DNA of 43,493 bases, from assembly GCF_003052605.1 (NCBI RefSeq), contig NZ_QASO01000047.1, forward strand, positions 1 to 43,493, written 5' to 3'. Of this stretch, positions 7,889 through 16,963 are shown in pieces. The notes beneath the pieces were generated by a model that had not been told where the DNA came from, searched no databases, and was given only the letters and a program-made list of their open reading frames with translations. How positions within the stretch are numbered: position 1 is the stretch's first letter; each line of letters begins with the position of its first letter. Position numbers and translations under genes: made by a program. This DNA is from Ectopseudomonas oleovorans. GTDB lineage: Bacteria; Pseudomonadota; Gammaproteobacteria; Pseudomonadales; Pseudomonadaceae.

Positions 7889-8922
7889 TCAGGCGGCGTA
7901 GACGACTGGCCCTGCTTCGAATTCCGAGTGGTTGGCAGCGATCGCCCAGGCGATTCGGGCGAACTTGTTGGCCAGGGCGCACACCACTACATTCGAGTGA
8001 TTCGAGCGGCGTCGCTCTCGTAGCGAACGGACCCAGTCGGCCAGGGCGCCCTGCTGATGCTTCAGGCGCTGCGGCTAGACCCGGGCGCATTGCACTAGAA
8101 GTCGCCGCAAATTCTTGTCCCCTCGTTTGCTCATCCCCAGCAAATTGGCTCGACCGCCGGTGCTGTGCTGGCGGGGCACCAGCCCCACCGATGCCGCGAA
8201 ATCACGGCTGCCGCCATACTGCTTGCCATCGCCATTTCGGCCGATAACAGGCTGGCCGTGATCGGGCCGACACAGGGAATCGTCAGCAAGCGACTCCCCA
8301 GGTCATCTTCCTCAAGCTGGGTGGTCATTTCCTTGTCCAGTGCCTTGATCTGTCCGTCCAGATAGCGTGAATGCTGATGCAGGCGCGTTAGGAGTGCGAC
8401 CAGCCGAGGCGGCAGCTCATGCTCATCCAACGTGCTCGGCAGTCGTCTGACCAGCGATAGTCCCTTGGGCAGGCTGATGCCGAACTCCAGCAGGAAACCG
8501 TGGGCCTGGTTGGCCGTCTTGGTACGATCACGCACCAGCGAATCACGCATCCGGTGCAATACCGAAAGCGTTTGCCGGGCCTCGGTCTTGGGCGAGACGA
8601 AGCGCATGCTGGGCCGCGAGGCGGCTTCGCAGATCGCTTCGGCATCAATGAAGTCGTTCTTGTTGCCCTTGACGAAAGGACGCACGAACTGCGGCGAGAT
8701 CAATTTCACTTGATGCCCGAGCGCCGTCAGTTGGCGCGCCATAAAGTGCGCTCCGGCGCAGGCTTCCATCACCACCGTGCAAGCCGGCAGGATGCCAAGC
8801 AATCGCATCATTTGCTGGCGTGTCGCTTTCGTGCGAAAGATCTTCCGGCCAGAACCGTCTTTTCCGTGTAGATGAAAGCTTTGCTTGCCCGGATCAATCC
8901 CTACCAGTGCAACTGCGCTCGT
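7889..8922 (-). pseudogene. IS110-family (IS1111-type) transposase, broken
   Basis: The - strand encodes GIDPGKQSFHLHGKDG near the N-terminus, then the DEDD-type segment with NDFIDAEAICEA, and the C-terminal IPCVGPITASLLSAEM. These are typical of IS1111-group transposases. Three lesions are visible: the expected start, 9 bases after GGAGG, reads ACG rather than ATG (8920-8922); one base is missing after SAEM, so the frame continues elsewhere as DGKQYGGSRDFAASVGLVPRQ; and that frame has an in-frame TAG after LLVQCARV before running on to the stop at 7889-7891. The element is therefore inactive on its own. Confidence 0.82.
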
Positions 8923-9213
8923 GATGATGGCCTCCGAAATAAAAACACCCTGCGAAAGTGTGCCCTCGGAGGGTGGGGATGACCATCTCATTAACCCGAA
9001 TCTCGAACGCGCGGAACCCACCAGGCAGCAAAAGCCACCGATCTTCTCGGCATGCAGCCAACTACCCTGGCTGCTGCCCAGCTCCACGCTGATCCTCCGC
9101 GCCGTTTCGCAAACTACCGGTATCAGCCTGCATGCGCTTTTCATCCATGTATTCGAGCGTGCTGGACAGGCTGCTCGCGGCGACGGTCTTGCGGCTGCCG
9201 CCGCGTATCGACA
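8923..9213. other. Unresolved stretch between IS110 and IS66 remnants
   Basis: About 290 bp. The part to about 8995 is the 5' end of the IS110-type element. The rest has short - strand frames (one reading SSTLEYMDEKRMQADTGS, another AEKIGGFCCLVG). I do not recognise them, and neither has a clear start. It may be the debris of a gene that once lay beyond the relaxase of the ICE. Confidence 0.3.
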
Positions 9214-10634
9214 GTAAGCGCCCCCCCTTTTGCTCGAACACCCCGCCCTGCATCCTGTGCTTTTCCAGTAGGGGATTTATATGGAAACGATGCACGCGCG
9301 CCGCGAGTCCTGGGCTCGGCATGTTCAGGCCTGGCAGGACAGCGGGCTGACGCAGTTGCTTATTGCCAGTAGCATGCGCTCAAACCCGAGGCACTGGCCT
9401 ACTGGATCAGACGCAGCAAGCGGGCGGCCACGCCGCTTACCCTGGTGCCCGTGGCAGCGGCAGCGGCAGGGGTGTGGCTGCTGCAGGCATGCCAGTGGCT
9501 GGCGGTTGGCGTTGCCGGCGGACGTCGATGCAAGCTGGTTGGCCGGATTGCTGCGGGGGATGGCCTGACGCGAATGCCGGCCCAGGTTTGGCTGGTGGCC
9601 GACCGATCAACATGCGCTTGGGGATCGACGGGCTTTGGTGCACCTTCAGCAGGCCCTCGGGCGACCACCCTGCGATGGCACGACCTATGCCTTTCGCAAT
9701 CGGCACGGCTCGCGGCTCAAGCTGTTGCAGAAGGACGGCACCGGTGTGTGGTTGGGTCAGCGCCGTCTGCATCAAGGCCGTTTTCGCTAGTTCCATGCCG
9801 CCGAATGCAGCGCCGCGCTGGTCAAGATCGGCGAAGACATCAGCGAGCAGCTCGACCTGATCCTGGCCAGGTCCTTCGTCCACCGGCACAGTCGCCCGCA
9901 ATAAGCCTGCCGCCCGTGCGAAAGCATCAGCGCCGCGCCGGTTCCGCCAGCAGTGATCGAAGGCGGCATGGCCGCCCCTGACCTGACCGCCTGCCGCTCT
10001 ACCGCCTCGAACAGATCGCTGCCCGTGACGGCGTCACCCTGCCCGTTCGGCCCTCGCCGAGTGAGTCGGGCGCTACGGCGTGGCCTTGAGCCCCTGGTGG
10101 ATCGGCTGCGCGCCTTATTGCTCCAACGCCAGGTGCTGCATGCCGATGAAACTCCCTCTGCAGCAACTCAATCCCGGCGAGGGGAAAACCAAACGCCCCT
10201 ATCTCTGGGCCTACTCTGGGCCTACCGCAGCAACGACCTGGAGCCCAGTGACAGCCGAGGCCTTGCGGCGCATCGCCGATCTCTATGCCCTCGATTGGCG
10301 CGCCCCCGCACTCGACGCGGCCGTCCGGCAGCTGCTGCGTGAACAGAAAGCCCTGCCCAAACTGCAGGCCCTACACGACCGGCTGCAGCTACCGCGCCGC
10401 CACCATCCAGAGCGTGCTGGCCACCACCAGACTGAACGGTCTCGAGCCCGGCGCCTGGCTCAAGGACACCCCGGGAAAAACTGCCCATCTGGCCCAACAG
10501 CCAGATCGAGGAGCTGTTGCCCCTCGGCGTCTCAACCTGAGTAACGATGGGACGGCTGGACGCTCACCTTTTTTCATAAGACGAGCCGAAAACGGGCACC
10601 TACCCACAGCATGGGTTCGCGGAGGCGGGCTTAA
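9214..10634 (+). mobile_element. Decayed IS66-family element (tnpA, tnpB and tnpC remnants)
   Basis: Three IS66-type gene remnants lie in order on the + strand. tnpA starts at 9281 with METMHARRESWARHVQAWQ, loses frame, continues as EALAYWIRRSKRAATPLTLV and ends LPADVDASWLAGLLRGM. A tnpB remnant follows (NMRLGIDGL, then YAFRNRHGSRLKLLQKDG and GVWLGQRRLHQGRF), with stops. tnpC remnants run to about 10545 (ISEQLDLILARSF, then AATIQSVLATTRLNGLEP). GTAAGCGCCCCCCC at 9214 resembles an IS66 end, and GTTAAGCCCGCC (reverse strand, near 10634) is a possible partner. Many frameshifts and stops make it dead. The outer limits are approximate. Confidence 0.7.
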
Positions 10635-10743
10635 CCGTGATCGGTTGCTAAATGGGGGGCGATGCCGCTCAGCATGCGCTTAATGCAGCTCACGACCTGC
10701 TCAACCTAGATTGCTAATTCCCGGCTTGGATAGGGGGCAGGTT

Positions 10744-12564
10744 TTACAGAGGGTTCGCGCTTGGTAAGAAGTCCTCATGCAGGAGCCGCAGGTATGGGTT
10801 GTCTGGCGGCGTCTCCTGGAACAGCGCATCCGGGCTGGCGAGCAGGTAGCCGTGCAGCCGGCGCGACTTGCGCGGCCCCGTGACTTCGCAGGTCCAGATG
10901 TTCAGCCCGCTCGGCTGCTTGCGGTGCTGTCCCAGCTTCTCGAAGCGCTTCTGTACCCACTGCCACCCCTCCAGCTTCTCCTGCTTGGCCAGCGCGACGA
11001 CTTGAAGGTACTCCTGCGCGTAGCGCTGGAACACGCCGGGGCTGACGAGGTAGCTCGTACCGGCGACGGTATGCACCAGGGCCCTGGCGTCGTTGATGAT
11101 GAGCTTGCGCGTCTGGATGCTCTGACGCAGCCAAGCCATGAAGTGCGCCCCGGAGGGCTCCGTGCGATCCTGGGCAGGCGCGAGGCTCATCTGCGGCGGG
11201 GGCACGGTCGAAGGGGCCGGCTCGGGCTCGGCAACAGTGGAGCTCGGGATCTCCGGTTCCGTGGGTGGAGCGGCGTCGCCCAGCAGGTCGAGCAGCGCGG
11301 CCACGCCGGTGTCCATGGCTGCGGATGGGATCGGCGCCGCGCTCGCGGGTGCAGCTTCGGTGCCTTCCACGCGCGGCCCATCGGCCACCCCCGGCGCCTG
11401 CGGCTCCGCCTGTTCCGCTTCGACCTGCACACGGCCTGCGAACGGCGCCGGCCGGTCGGCGGCATCCCAGATCATCGCCGGCGAGAGTTTCAGGAAGGTG
11501 AAGGCGTGCGACCAGCCGGCGTCGCTGGTGACGGTAGCCTTCCAGATCGCCTTGCCATCCGGCGTCGGTTGCACGACGCCGTGATCCTGCAGCACGTTGA
11601 ACACCGCCGTGTTGCTCGCGGGGATGCCGTCGATGCCCTGCGACAGCAGATGTGCGCGCAGCTTGTCGGAGACGGTCTTGCTCACCAGCCACAAGGCGTC
11701 TTGGGTCAGCCAACCGTCCGCCGGGCCGGCCTGGTTCAACTTGAACTCCTCCTTGAGCAGGTAGCCCAAGCCGTCGAGCAATTTGCGTTGCAGCGCATGC
11801 TTGGGCGCCGCCAGCGCCTTGCTGGGATCGCCGCCGAGTTCTTGGGCGACCGATGCCTGGTCGGCCTGCACGACCAGCTCGCCGAGCGTGCCGGCGTGCT
11901 CGTACTGGCCGGCCAGTACGTACAGCAGCGCGGCCCAGAGGTCGGAATAGCCGCTGAGCCAGTCGAAGATGTCTCGATCGAGAAGGCGCGCGTAGAGCAG
12001 CCCGGTGGCGGCGCTGTGCAGGCGGTACTCACGCTCCTTTCGGTAATGAAAGCGGTAGGGCTTACGCAGTGGGCCGTGCCAGGGATGCCAGACGCTGCCG
12101 TCGACATGCTCGACGTGCAGATCGACGGCAATCTTGCCGATGTCGTGCAGCAGGGCCGCGTAGGCCGTGCCTGCGGTCCAGGCTTCGGCCTGGGCCGCCT
12201 GTGCCTCTGGCGTGACGCCCGCAGGCAGCAGGTATGACTGCCGCAATTTCAGCGCATAGGCGACGATTTCCAGGCCGTGGTCCAGCATGCCGCCCGGATA
12301 GGCGTGGTGGTGGTTCTCGGAGGCCGGGAACTTCTGGACCAGCTCGGCGTAGCGTTCCAGTGGGGCGAGGTAGAGCGTGGCGAACTGTCGGCGCGAGAGC
12401 GATGTGCGCTGCCAGATGCGTTCCAGCAGTTTCCGCCGGCGCGGCGAGGCCAGCAGCGATGCGGCCGACTCGGGCCGCATCGACCCTTTCGGAGTTTCGA
12501 TGGCGGATGTGGGCGGTGTGCCGGCGGTGGGTGGCACCCGTTTGCGCTGGAACAGCGAGAGCAT
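10744..12564 (-). CDS. mobH: MobH-family conjugative relaxase (TraI_2 type)
   Basis: A 606-residue relaxase of the ICE/R391 H family, which nicks DNA at oriT to begin transfer. The N-terminal TraI_2 domain has the HHHAYPGGMLDH histidine-rich motif at 85-96 and an HD pair (LLHDIGK, His140-Asp141), as in HD-hydrolase-like MobH enzymes. A Pro/Ala-rich linker around 380-490 leads to a TraI_2_C-type domain that includes INDARALVHTV and ends in the WTCEVTGPRKSRRLHGYLL region. The ATG at 12564 (MLSLFQRK) is preferred. The frame stays open about 60 codons upstream, but that part is a Lys/Gly-rich translation of a DNA repeat. It reads toward the IS66 remnant, and no integrase follows. Confidence 0.88.
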   Translation of the reverse strand: MLSLFQRKRVPPTAGTPPTSAIETPKGSMRPESAASLLASPRRRKLLERIWQRTSLSRRQFATLYLAPLERYAELVQKFPASENHHHAYPGGMLDHGLEIVAYALKLRQSYLLPAGVTPEAQAAQAEAWTAGTAYAALLHDIGKIAVDLHVEHVDGSVWHPWHGPLRKPYRFHYRKEREYRLHSAATGLLYARLLDRDIFDWLSGYSDLWAALLYVLAGQYEHAGTLGELVVQADQASVAQELGGDPSKALAAPKHALQRKLLDGLGYLLKEEFKLNQAGPADGWLTQDALWLVSKTVSDKLRAHLLSQGIDGIPASNTAVFNVLQDHGVVQPTPDGKAIWKATVTSDAGWSHAFTFLKLSPAMIWDAADRPAPFAGRVQVEAEQAEPQAPGVADGPRVEGTEAAPASAAPIPSAAMDTGVAALLDLLGDAAPPTEPEIPSSTVAEPEPAPSTVPPPQMSLAPAQDRTEPSGAHFMAWLRQSIQTRKLIINDARALVHTVAGTSYLVSPGVFQRYAQEYLQVVALAKQEKLEGWQWVQKRFEKLGQHRKQPSGLNIWTCEVTGPRKSRRLHGYLLASPDALFQETPPDNPYLRLLHEDFLPSANPL

Positions 12565-12595
12565 GACGACCCCCGGATGACGGGCTGATCGGGGC

Positions 12596-12698
12596 GCCTT
12601 TTGGCCTTTTCGGGTAGGGCCTTTCCCCTTGGCCCCGTTCCCTTGCCCCTTCCCAGCCCTTTGGCCTTTGGCCTTTGTCGGAAGCCTTTGGGTATAGG
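12596..12698. repeat. Purine/pyrimidine-biased CCTTT(GG) repeat tract upstream of the relaxase
   Basis: About 100 bp with repeated CCTTTTGGCC / CCTTTGGCC units (for example two adjacent TTTGGCC copies at 12660-12675) and CCTT-rich runs between. It lies between the relaxase start and abiEii. Relaxase genes often lie beside oriT, so a transfer origin is possible but unproven. It reads as Lys/Gly codons on the - strand and could also be mere low-complexity DNA. Confidence 0.45.
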
Positions 12699-12774
12699 GC
12701 CGCTGCTTCGCGGATGCCACGATGAATGCGGCATGGGGCAGGCCCGACAAGCGGGGAATACTTCTGTCGCCGCG

Positions 12775-13695
12775 TCAGATCTGGCCCAGGCCGGCATCGA
12801 GCGCAGCGGCTTGCGCGGCGAAGTCCTTGGGGCGCTTCTTGCGAAAGGTCTCCAGGTTGTTGAGCTTCCAGCGCAGTGCCGGCAGTTGCGCGGCGTGCTG
12901 GCATTGCATCAGCGACCAGTCCGGTTCTGCGCGTACCAGGCCGCTCAGGAACCGCCTGTGCGCCTTCGTCAGCCGTTGCTGCAACTCGCGTCGCAACTGC
13001 GCGCGAGCCTCCAGCAGCGTGTCCAAGGGGCAGTCCACTTCGGCCATACCGACAAAGGCCCGTTCGTACTCGCCGGCGATGTCCTTGTCGTTGCCGAACA
13101 GCACTTCGTGGGGCGGTCGGTTGTGGCCCGCCAGATAGATCACGAAGCACTCGACCATGCCGTCGCTGATGTCGCCCGACTCAAAGAGCTGCCACACGTC
13201 GAACAGGTCGCGGGGGTGCTGCCGATCCAGCGCGGCCACCAGCTTGCTGGCATACAGCTCGTCTGGTGCCAGGATCGGCACGTCCAACTCGATGCCGAAC
13301 AGATCGCTGGTCCTAGCACTCAGCGGCCGCCGCTCAACGGGCAGCACGCTGCCTCGGAACACGACGTTGACCTCGATCTTCACCTGGTTGGCGTCGTTCT
13401 CGACGATCAGCTTGGTGTCCCCCAGGTCCTTGGCGCGAACCAGGCGTGTCTGCACGCCCAGTGGTGCAACGCGCGTGGCGATGGCGGCCAGCTCCTGGTT
13501 GATGGCTTGCAGCGCTTCGTCGCGCGGCGTCTGCCAAGGGAGGTACACCACGTCGATGTCTACCGACAGGCGCGGCATGTCCCGCACGAAGAGGTTGATG
13601 GCCGTGCCGCCCTTCATGGCGAAGATGTCGTTGGCGAACACGTCAGGCGCGACGGCCAGCAGCAGGCGAACGGTGTCCGCGTAGGTCTTATCCAT
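12775..13695 (-). CDS. abiEii: AbiEii-type nucleotidyltransferase toxin
   Basis: A 306-residue toxin of the AbiEii family. Characterised members are nucleotidyltransferases that arrest growth as the toxin half of a type IV toxin-antitoxin, phage-abortive-infection pair. The fold signature is present: MKGGTAINLF at 27-36 (GG-x nucleotide loop) and SVDIDVVYLP at 44-53 with the catalytic Asp-x-Asp (46, 48). A later KIEVNVVFRG strand and the APDELYASKLVAALDRQHPRDLFDVWQL segment also fit the family. It overlaps the end of abiEi by 8 bp, so translation is coupled with the antitoxin made first. It is cargo in the ICE between DUF3742 and the relaxase. Confidence 0.88.
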   Translation of the reverse strand: MDKTYADTVRLLLAVAPDVFANDIFAMKGGTAINLFVRDMPRLSVDIDVVYLPWQTPRDEALQAINQELAAIATRVAPLGVQTRLVRAKDLGDTKLIVENDANQVKIEVNVVFRGSVLPVERRPLSARTSDLFGIELDVPILAPDELYASKLVAALDRQHPRDLFDVWQLFESGDISDGMVECFVIYLAGHNRPPHEVLFGNDKDIAGEYERAFVGMAEVDCPLDTLLEARAQLRRELQQRLTKAHRRFLSGLVRAEPDWSLMQCQHAAQLPALRWKLNNLETFRKKRPKDFAAQAAALDAGLGQI

Positions 13696-14446
13696 GAGGT
13701 CTCAGGCTCAGCAAGGTGCCGTCATCGAGCCGGCTCATCCAGCGCGTGTTGCTGCCGGTGCGAACCGGGTACTGCTCCAGCAGAGCATCGACATCCACGA
13801 GGCTGGTCTCGCGCGCCCAGGTGAGGAACAGGCGCACGGCCTTCACGCTGGCGCAGCAGGACAGCAGTTGCCCGAGTAAGTCCTTGCGGGGGGAACGCAG
13901 TCCATCAAAGATGTTGCGGGCCTCTTCGAGGCTCTGCTTGGCGCCGGCTTCGTACAGCAGTTCCAGAACGGCACGCTCGGAGGCAGCCACCCGCAGATCC
14001 TCGGGCAGGCCAGGCGGCGTGGTCAGGGTCATGCTGGCCAGCGCCGTGTCCGGCCAGTCGAACAGGCGGGCGTGGACGTAGCGGGCCGGAAAGCGCGCGG
14101 TGAACCAGGCCGGCAACGCGAAACGACCGTCGCCCCACAGTACCAGCGTCTCCCGGCTGCCCAGGTTGTGGCGCACGCCCTGCAGGGCCAGGGCGCTCTT
14201 GCCGCCGACGTGCAGGCCGGGCACGCGCTGTTGCAGGAACTTCAGCGCACTGTAGACCCCGAATTCATCGTTCGGGAAGGCATAGACGCCATGGGCCAGG
14301 CGCACGAGCCACCCGCCGTCGGCATAGTGGGCGGCAAGCTGGGGCGACACCCCGAACTGACTCAGGGTGGCGAGGTCGAACGGCGCCCCGCGGGGGAGTC
14401 CGGCCTGCAGCCGCTTGATTACCTGGTGCCTAGAATTTCCATCCAT
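13688..14446 (-). CDS. abiEi: AbiEi-type antitoxin / transcriptional regulator
   Basis: A 252-residue antitoxin of the AbiEi family: an N-terminal winged-helix region (QVIKRLQAGLPRGAPFDLATLSQFGVSPQLAAHYADGGWLVRL is broken here only by the usual turn) followed by the larger C-terminal domain. The start MDGNSRHQ (ATG 14446) is preferred over an upstream open extension, which has no family match. A perfect GCTAT-AAAA-ATAGC palindrome touches the start codon. Characterised AbiEi proteins bind inverted repeats in their own promoter, so autoregulation is likely. The stop overlaps the toxin start. Confidence 0.83.
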   Translation of the reverse strand: MDGNSRHQVIKRLQAGLPRGAPFDLATLSQFGVSPQLAAHYADGGWLVRLAHGVYAFPNDEFGVYSALKFLQQRVPGLHVGGKSALALQGVRHNLGSRETLVLWGDGRFALPAWFTARFPARYVHARLFDWPDTALASMTLTTPPGLPEDLRVAASERAVLELLYEAGAKQSLEEARNIFDGLRSPRKDLLGQLLSCCASVKAVRLFLTWARETSLVDVDALLEQYPVRTGSNTRWMSRLDDGTLLSLRPHG

Positions 14447-14460
14447 GCTATAAAAATAGC
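14447..14460 (-). promoter_or_regulatory. Candidate AbiEi operator palindrome
   Basis: The perfect inverted repeat GCTAT-AAAA-ATAGC lies directly upstream of the abiEi ATG. Its place suits an autoregulatory site that also covers the promoter -10 or the initiation region. Binding is inferred from the family, not shown. Confidence 0.4.
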
Positions 14461-14676
14461 ACGGAATCCAATCAGCCCCTAGAGGTATCGCAAGAGCCTC
14501 ACAGGGAAAGTAGCATAAGGTTTGATTTCTATTGCAAAATCTAATCATCTTGGCGACACCCGAGCCAGCCTGGCTCTGCCAGCCGCAACCCACCCGCCCT
14601 CCTGATCGCGGTCTATGCTGGAGGGCAAGCCACAACCGGCCGCTCCTGAGGTGAGGCACCACTGAAACCGAGGCAC

Positions 14677-15045
14677 ATGAGCATGACCACCAACACGCAC
14701 AACGGGCGCTGGAGCCACCGGCTGGGCCGGGGGGCTGGCCGTGCCTGGCGTGGATACCAGCGCCGCGAGCAGCGTGTCGCCGGCCGGCTGGTGACGCGCG
14801 GGGTGCCCGCAGGCGCGGCGACGGCGGTGCTCTGGATCGTCAAGCTGGCCGTGCTTGGCATGCTGCTCTACACCGTATCCTGGCTCGTCCTGCTGCTGGC
14901 CTTTGCGGTGGTCGCCACATGGTTCGCGCGGAATGCCGATGCGGATGACGAGAAGCAGCCGGAACTTAGAGACGGACACTCGGGCGTCGGCCTGTACGAC
15001 AAAGATGACTGGCGGATCGACATGGGCGATCCCGACGAGCCGTAG
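14677..15045 (+). CDS. DUF3742-family ICE membrane protein
   Basis: A 122-residue protein of the DUF3742 type found next to traG in these ICEs. It has a basic N-terminus rich in Arg/Gly (RWSHRLGRGAGRAWRGYQRR), two hydrophobic segments at about residues 46-61 and 62-83 (AVLWIVKLAVLGML and LLYTVSWLVLLLAFAVVATW), and an acidic tail (DADDEKQPE, DPDEP). The ATG has GAGG 6 bases upstream. It is the only ICE gene here on the + strand and converges on traG, leaving 28 bp between stops. Role in transfer unknown. Confidence 0.78.
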   Translation: MSMTTNTHNGRWSHRLGRGAGRAWRGYQRREQRVAGRLVTRGVPAGAATAVLWIVKLAVLGMLLYTVSWLVLLLAFAVVATWFARNADADDEKQPELRDGHSGVGLYDKDDWRIDMGDPDEP

Positions 15046-15073
15046 CCGCCGCATCAGCGCGAGAGAGTGCTCC

Positions 15074-16594
15074 TTACTTCGCGGCACCTTTCGATACGGC
15101 CGTCATCGCAAGACGAGAGCCGCTACCTCCAGCCGACTTTGCATCGGACGTGCCAGTGATGAGACCGCCCAGGAAGTTTCCAGCGCGAACTCCCGCCCAT
15201 CCGAGTGCCATCACCCAGAACGTCGGTAACACGATGAACATCATCGCCATCACGAAATTCAACAGCATATCGCCGAAAGCGTTATTCAACCCCATCAGCG
15301 GGTTGAAGTTGCTGTGCGGCGAATGCCAGCCGTAGAGCGCGTCCAGGATCGTGCTGTCGATCCAGCGCGCGAGCTGGAACCAGAAGTCCACGAAGAACAG
15401 CGCGAACTGGACGCAGCTCACCGTCACCACCGTCTTCAGGTCGTAGGTGCCGATCAGCAGCACCAGCGGGATGCAGATGACGAGCGCCATCTTGAGCATC
15501 GTCAGCACCATCGGCAGCGCCTGGCGCACCACGTCCATCGCCGGAAAGAAGCCCAGCGAGCCGACGGTCAGCCCCAGGTCGCCCGCGTCGCGCGTGACGA
15601 CGTTCGGCAGCGTCTTGTCGATCTGGCCGCCGTAGTCGGTGTAGACGGCGCCCTGGTTCATCTTCTGCTGCCTCGGTGAGACGACGGCGCGGATCACCGA
15701 GTCATTGAACTCGCTCTGCGACAGGAAGCCCGCCCAGCGCGCGATGCGCGACAGCAGATCCGGGTCGACCTGAGCCAGCAGCCGGCTGCGCAGTCCCTGG
15801 CCGCCATCGGCCCACCACTGCCGGCAGGACGGATAGCCGCCGCCGCTGTCCACCTGTGCCAGCCCCGCATCGCGGGTCGCGTCGTAGGGCCAGGCCGTGC
15901 GTGGGGTCTTGGCGCGATAGGTGTCATAGAAGCCGGGCGTGTCGAGGAAATAACTCGACCCGATCCAGGTGACGTCGTTCATCTGTTCCTCGGAGAGCGT
16001 CGGCCGGTTCATGAACAGCTTGGCGCGCGACGGCCCGTAGCAGTCGTGCGTGAAGTCGGCGACCTCCTGTGCCAGCACCGGATCCTCGATGCGCGTGGCA
16101 TCCACATCCATGCGAATCTGACGCAGGTCCGTGCCGCAGGGAATCGCCGCCACCGCGGCGCCCGTCACGGCTTTCGACAGCGAGTGCATGAAGAACCACC
16201 ACACCGGCACCAGCGCGCTCTGATCGTTGAGCGCGGTGTAGACGTTGGACCAGCCCGTCTCGTTGGGCAGCGGGACGTTGACCTGGCATTGCGCGGAGCG
16301 CGTGGTGTCGAACTTGATCGTGGCGAGATCCACCGGGATGAACGGGATGCCGGCGAACAGAATGACCACGATCGCCACCCACACCCGGTTCTCGATGCGC
16401 ATCGACGACAGCACGCCCTTGTTGCCTTCGTCCGCACCTTCGCTGCGGGCCTTGAGCCATTCCTGGATCACGATGGCCACGAACGGCAGCGCGAACACGC
16501 CGCTGGCCACGAGGATGCTCCAGATGCCGTTGTTGACCACCCAGGCCACCAGGGTCAGGTAATACTCCAGGTAGTCCGTGGTGTAGAGCATCAT
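15074..16594 (-). CDS. traG: Conjugal transfer protein TraG, N-terminal-domain type (mating-pair stabilisation)
   Basis: A 506-residue inner-membrane protein matching the TraG N-terminal domain proteins of PFL-type ICEs, thought to act in mating-pair assembly or stabilisation. Hydrophobic segments lie near residues 8-45, 72-90 (VWVAIVVILFAGIPFIPV), 370-388, 393-412 and 448-475 (VMAMMFIVLPTFWVMALGWAG). Between them is a large, probably periplasmic region with paired cysteines. It starts at the ATG ATG at 16594, 15 bp after the small membrane protein gene, and is last in the - strand transfer run before the AbiE block. Confidence 0.85.
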   Translation of the reverse strand: MMLYTTDYLEYYLTLVAWVVNNGIWSILVASGVFALPFVAIVIQEWLKARSEGADEGNKGVLSSMRIENRVWVAIVVILFAGIPFIPVDLATIKFDTTRSAQCQVNVPLPNETGWSNVYTALNDQSALVPVWWFFMHSLSKAVTGAAVAAIPCGTDLRQIRMDVDATRIEDPVLAQEVADFTHDCYGPSRAKLFMNRPTLSEEQMNDVTWIGSSYFLDTPGFYDTYRAKTPRTAWPYDATRDAGLAQVDSGGGYPSCRQWWADGGQGLRSRLLAQVDPDLLSRIARWAGFLSQSEFNDSVIRAVVSPRQQKMNQGAVYTDYGGQIDKTLPNVVTRDAGDLGLTVGSLGFFPAMDVVRQALPMVLTMLKMALVICIPLVLLIGTYDLKTVVTVSCVQFALFFVDFWFQLARWIDSTILDALYGWHSPHSNFNPLMGLNNAFGDMLLNFVMAMMFIVLPTFWVMALGWAGVRAGNFLGGLITGTSDAKSAGGSGSRLAMTAVSKGAAK

Positions 16595-16609
16595 GCCTGC
16601 CTCCCGGTC

Positions 16610-16963
16610 TCAGTCGTGCCGCAACAGGTGACTGGCTTCCAGCGCGACCACGGCGATCACGGCCGCGATCTGCGTGCGCAGCAGGCGCTGATGCGTCTCG
16701 CGGGAGGGCTCCCGCTGCAACAGGCGCCGACGCAGCCACCACCAGCCGTAAGCCGTCGCTCCGTAGAGGCACAGCCGCCACACGAAGAAATGGCCGGCGT
16801 GCGCCTGCAGCCAGTGCTGCCAGCCCTCGACGCCGCCGACCACGTGGATGCCGGCGATGTTCACCGCCACCGCGGCGGCGACCACCAGCAAGGTCCACAG
16901 CAGCGCCACGCCGACGCGGCGGTTGAAAAGCCACGGTAGTCGCAACCAGGCCGGCCGGCTCAT
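16610..16963 (-). CDS. Small ICE membrane protein of unknown function
   Basis: 117 residues with three hydrophobic stretches: VGVALLWTLLVVAAAVAVNIAG (about 17-38), FFVWRLCLYGATAYGWWWL (about 59-77) and AAVIAVVALEASHLL (about 100-114). The position between traG and the TIGR03755 gene is conserved in these ICEs. The ATG overlaps the previous stop by 4 bp. No enzyme motif is seen. Confidence 0.7.
   Translation of the reverse strand: MSRPAWLRLPWLFNRRVGVALLWTLLVVAAAVAVNIAGIHVVGGVEGWQHWLQAHAGHFFVWRLCLYGATAYGWWWLRRRLLQREPSRETHQRLLRTQIAAVIAVVALEASHLLRHD

Noticed and set aside
10777..12237. 486-codon + strand open frame opposite the relaxase
   Set aside because: Shadow frame of mobH; no start site or family features.
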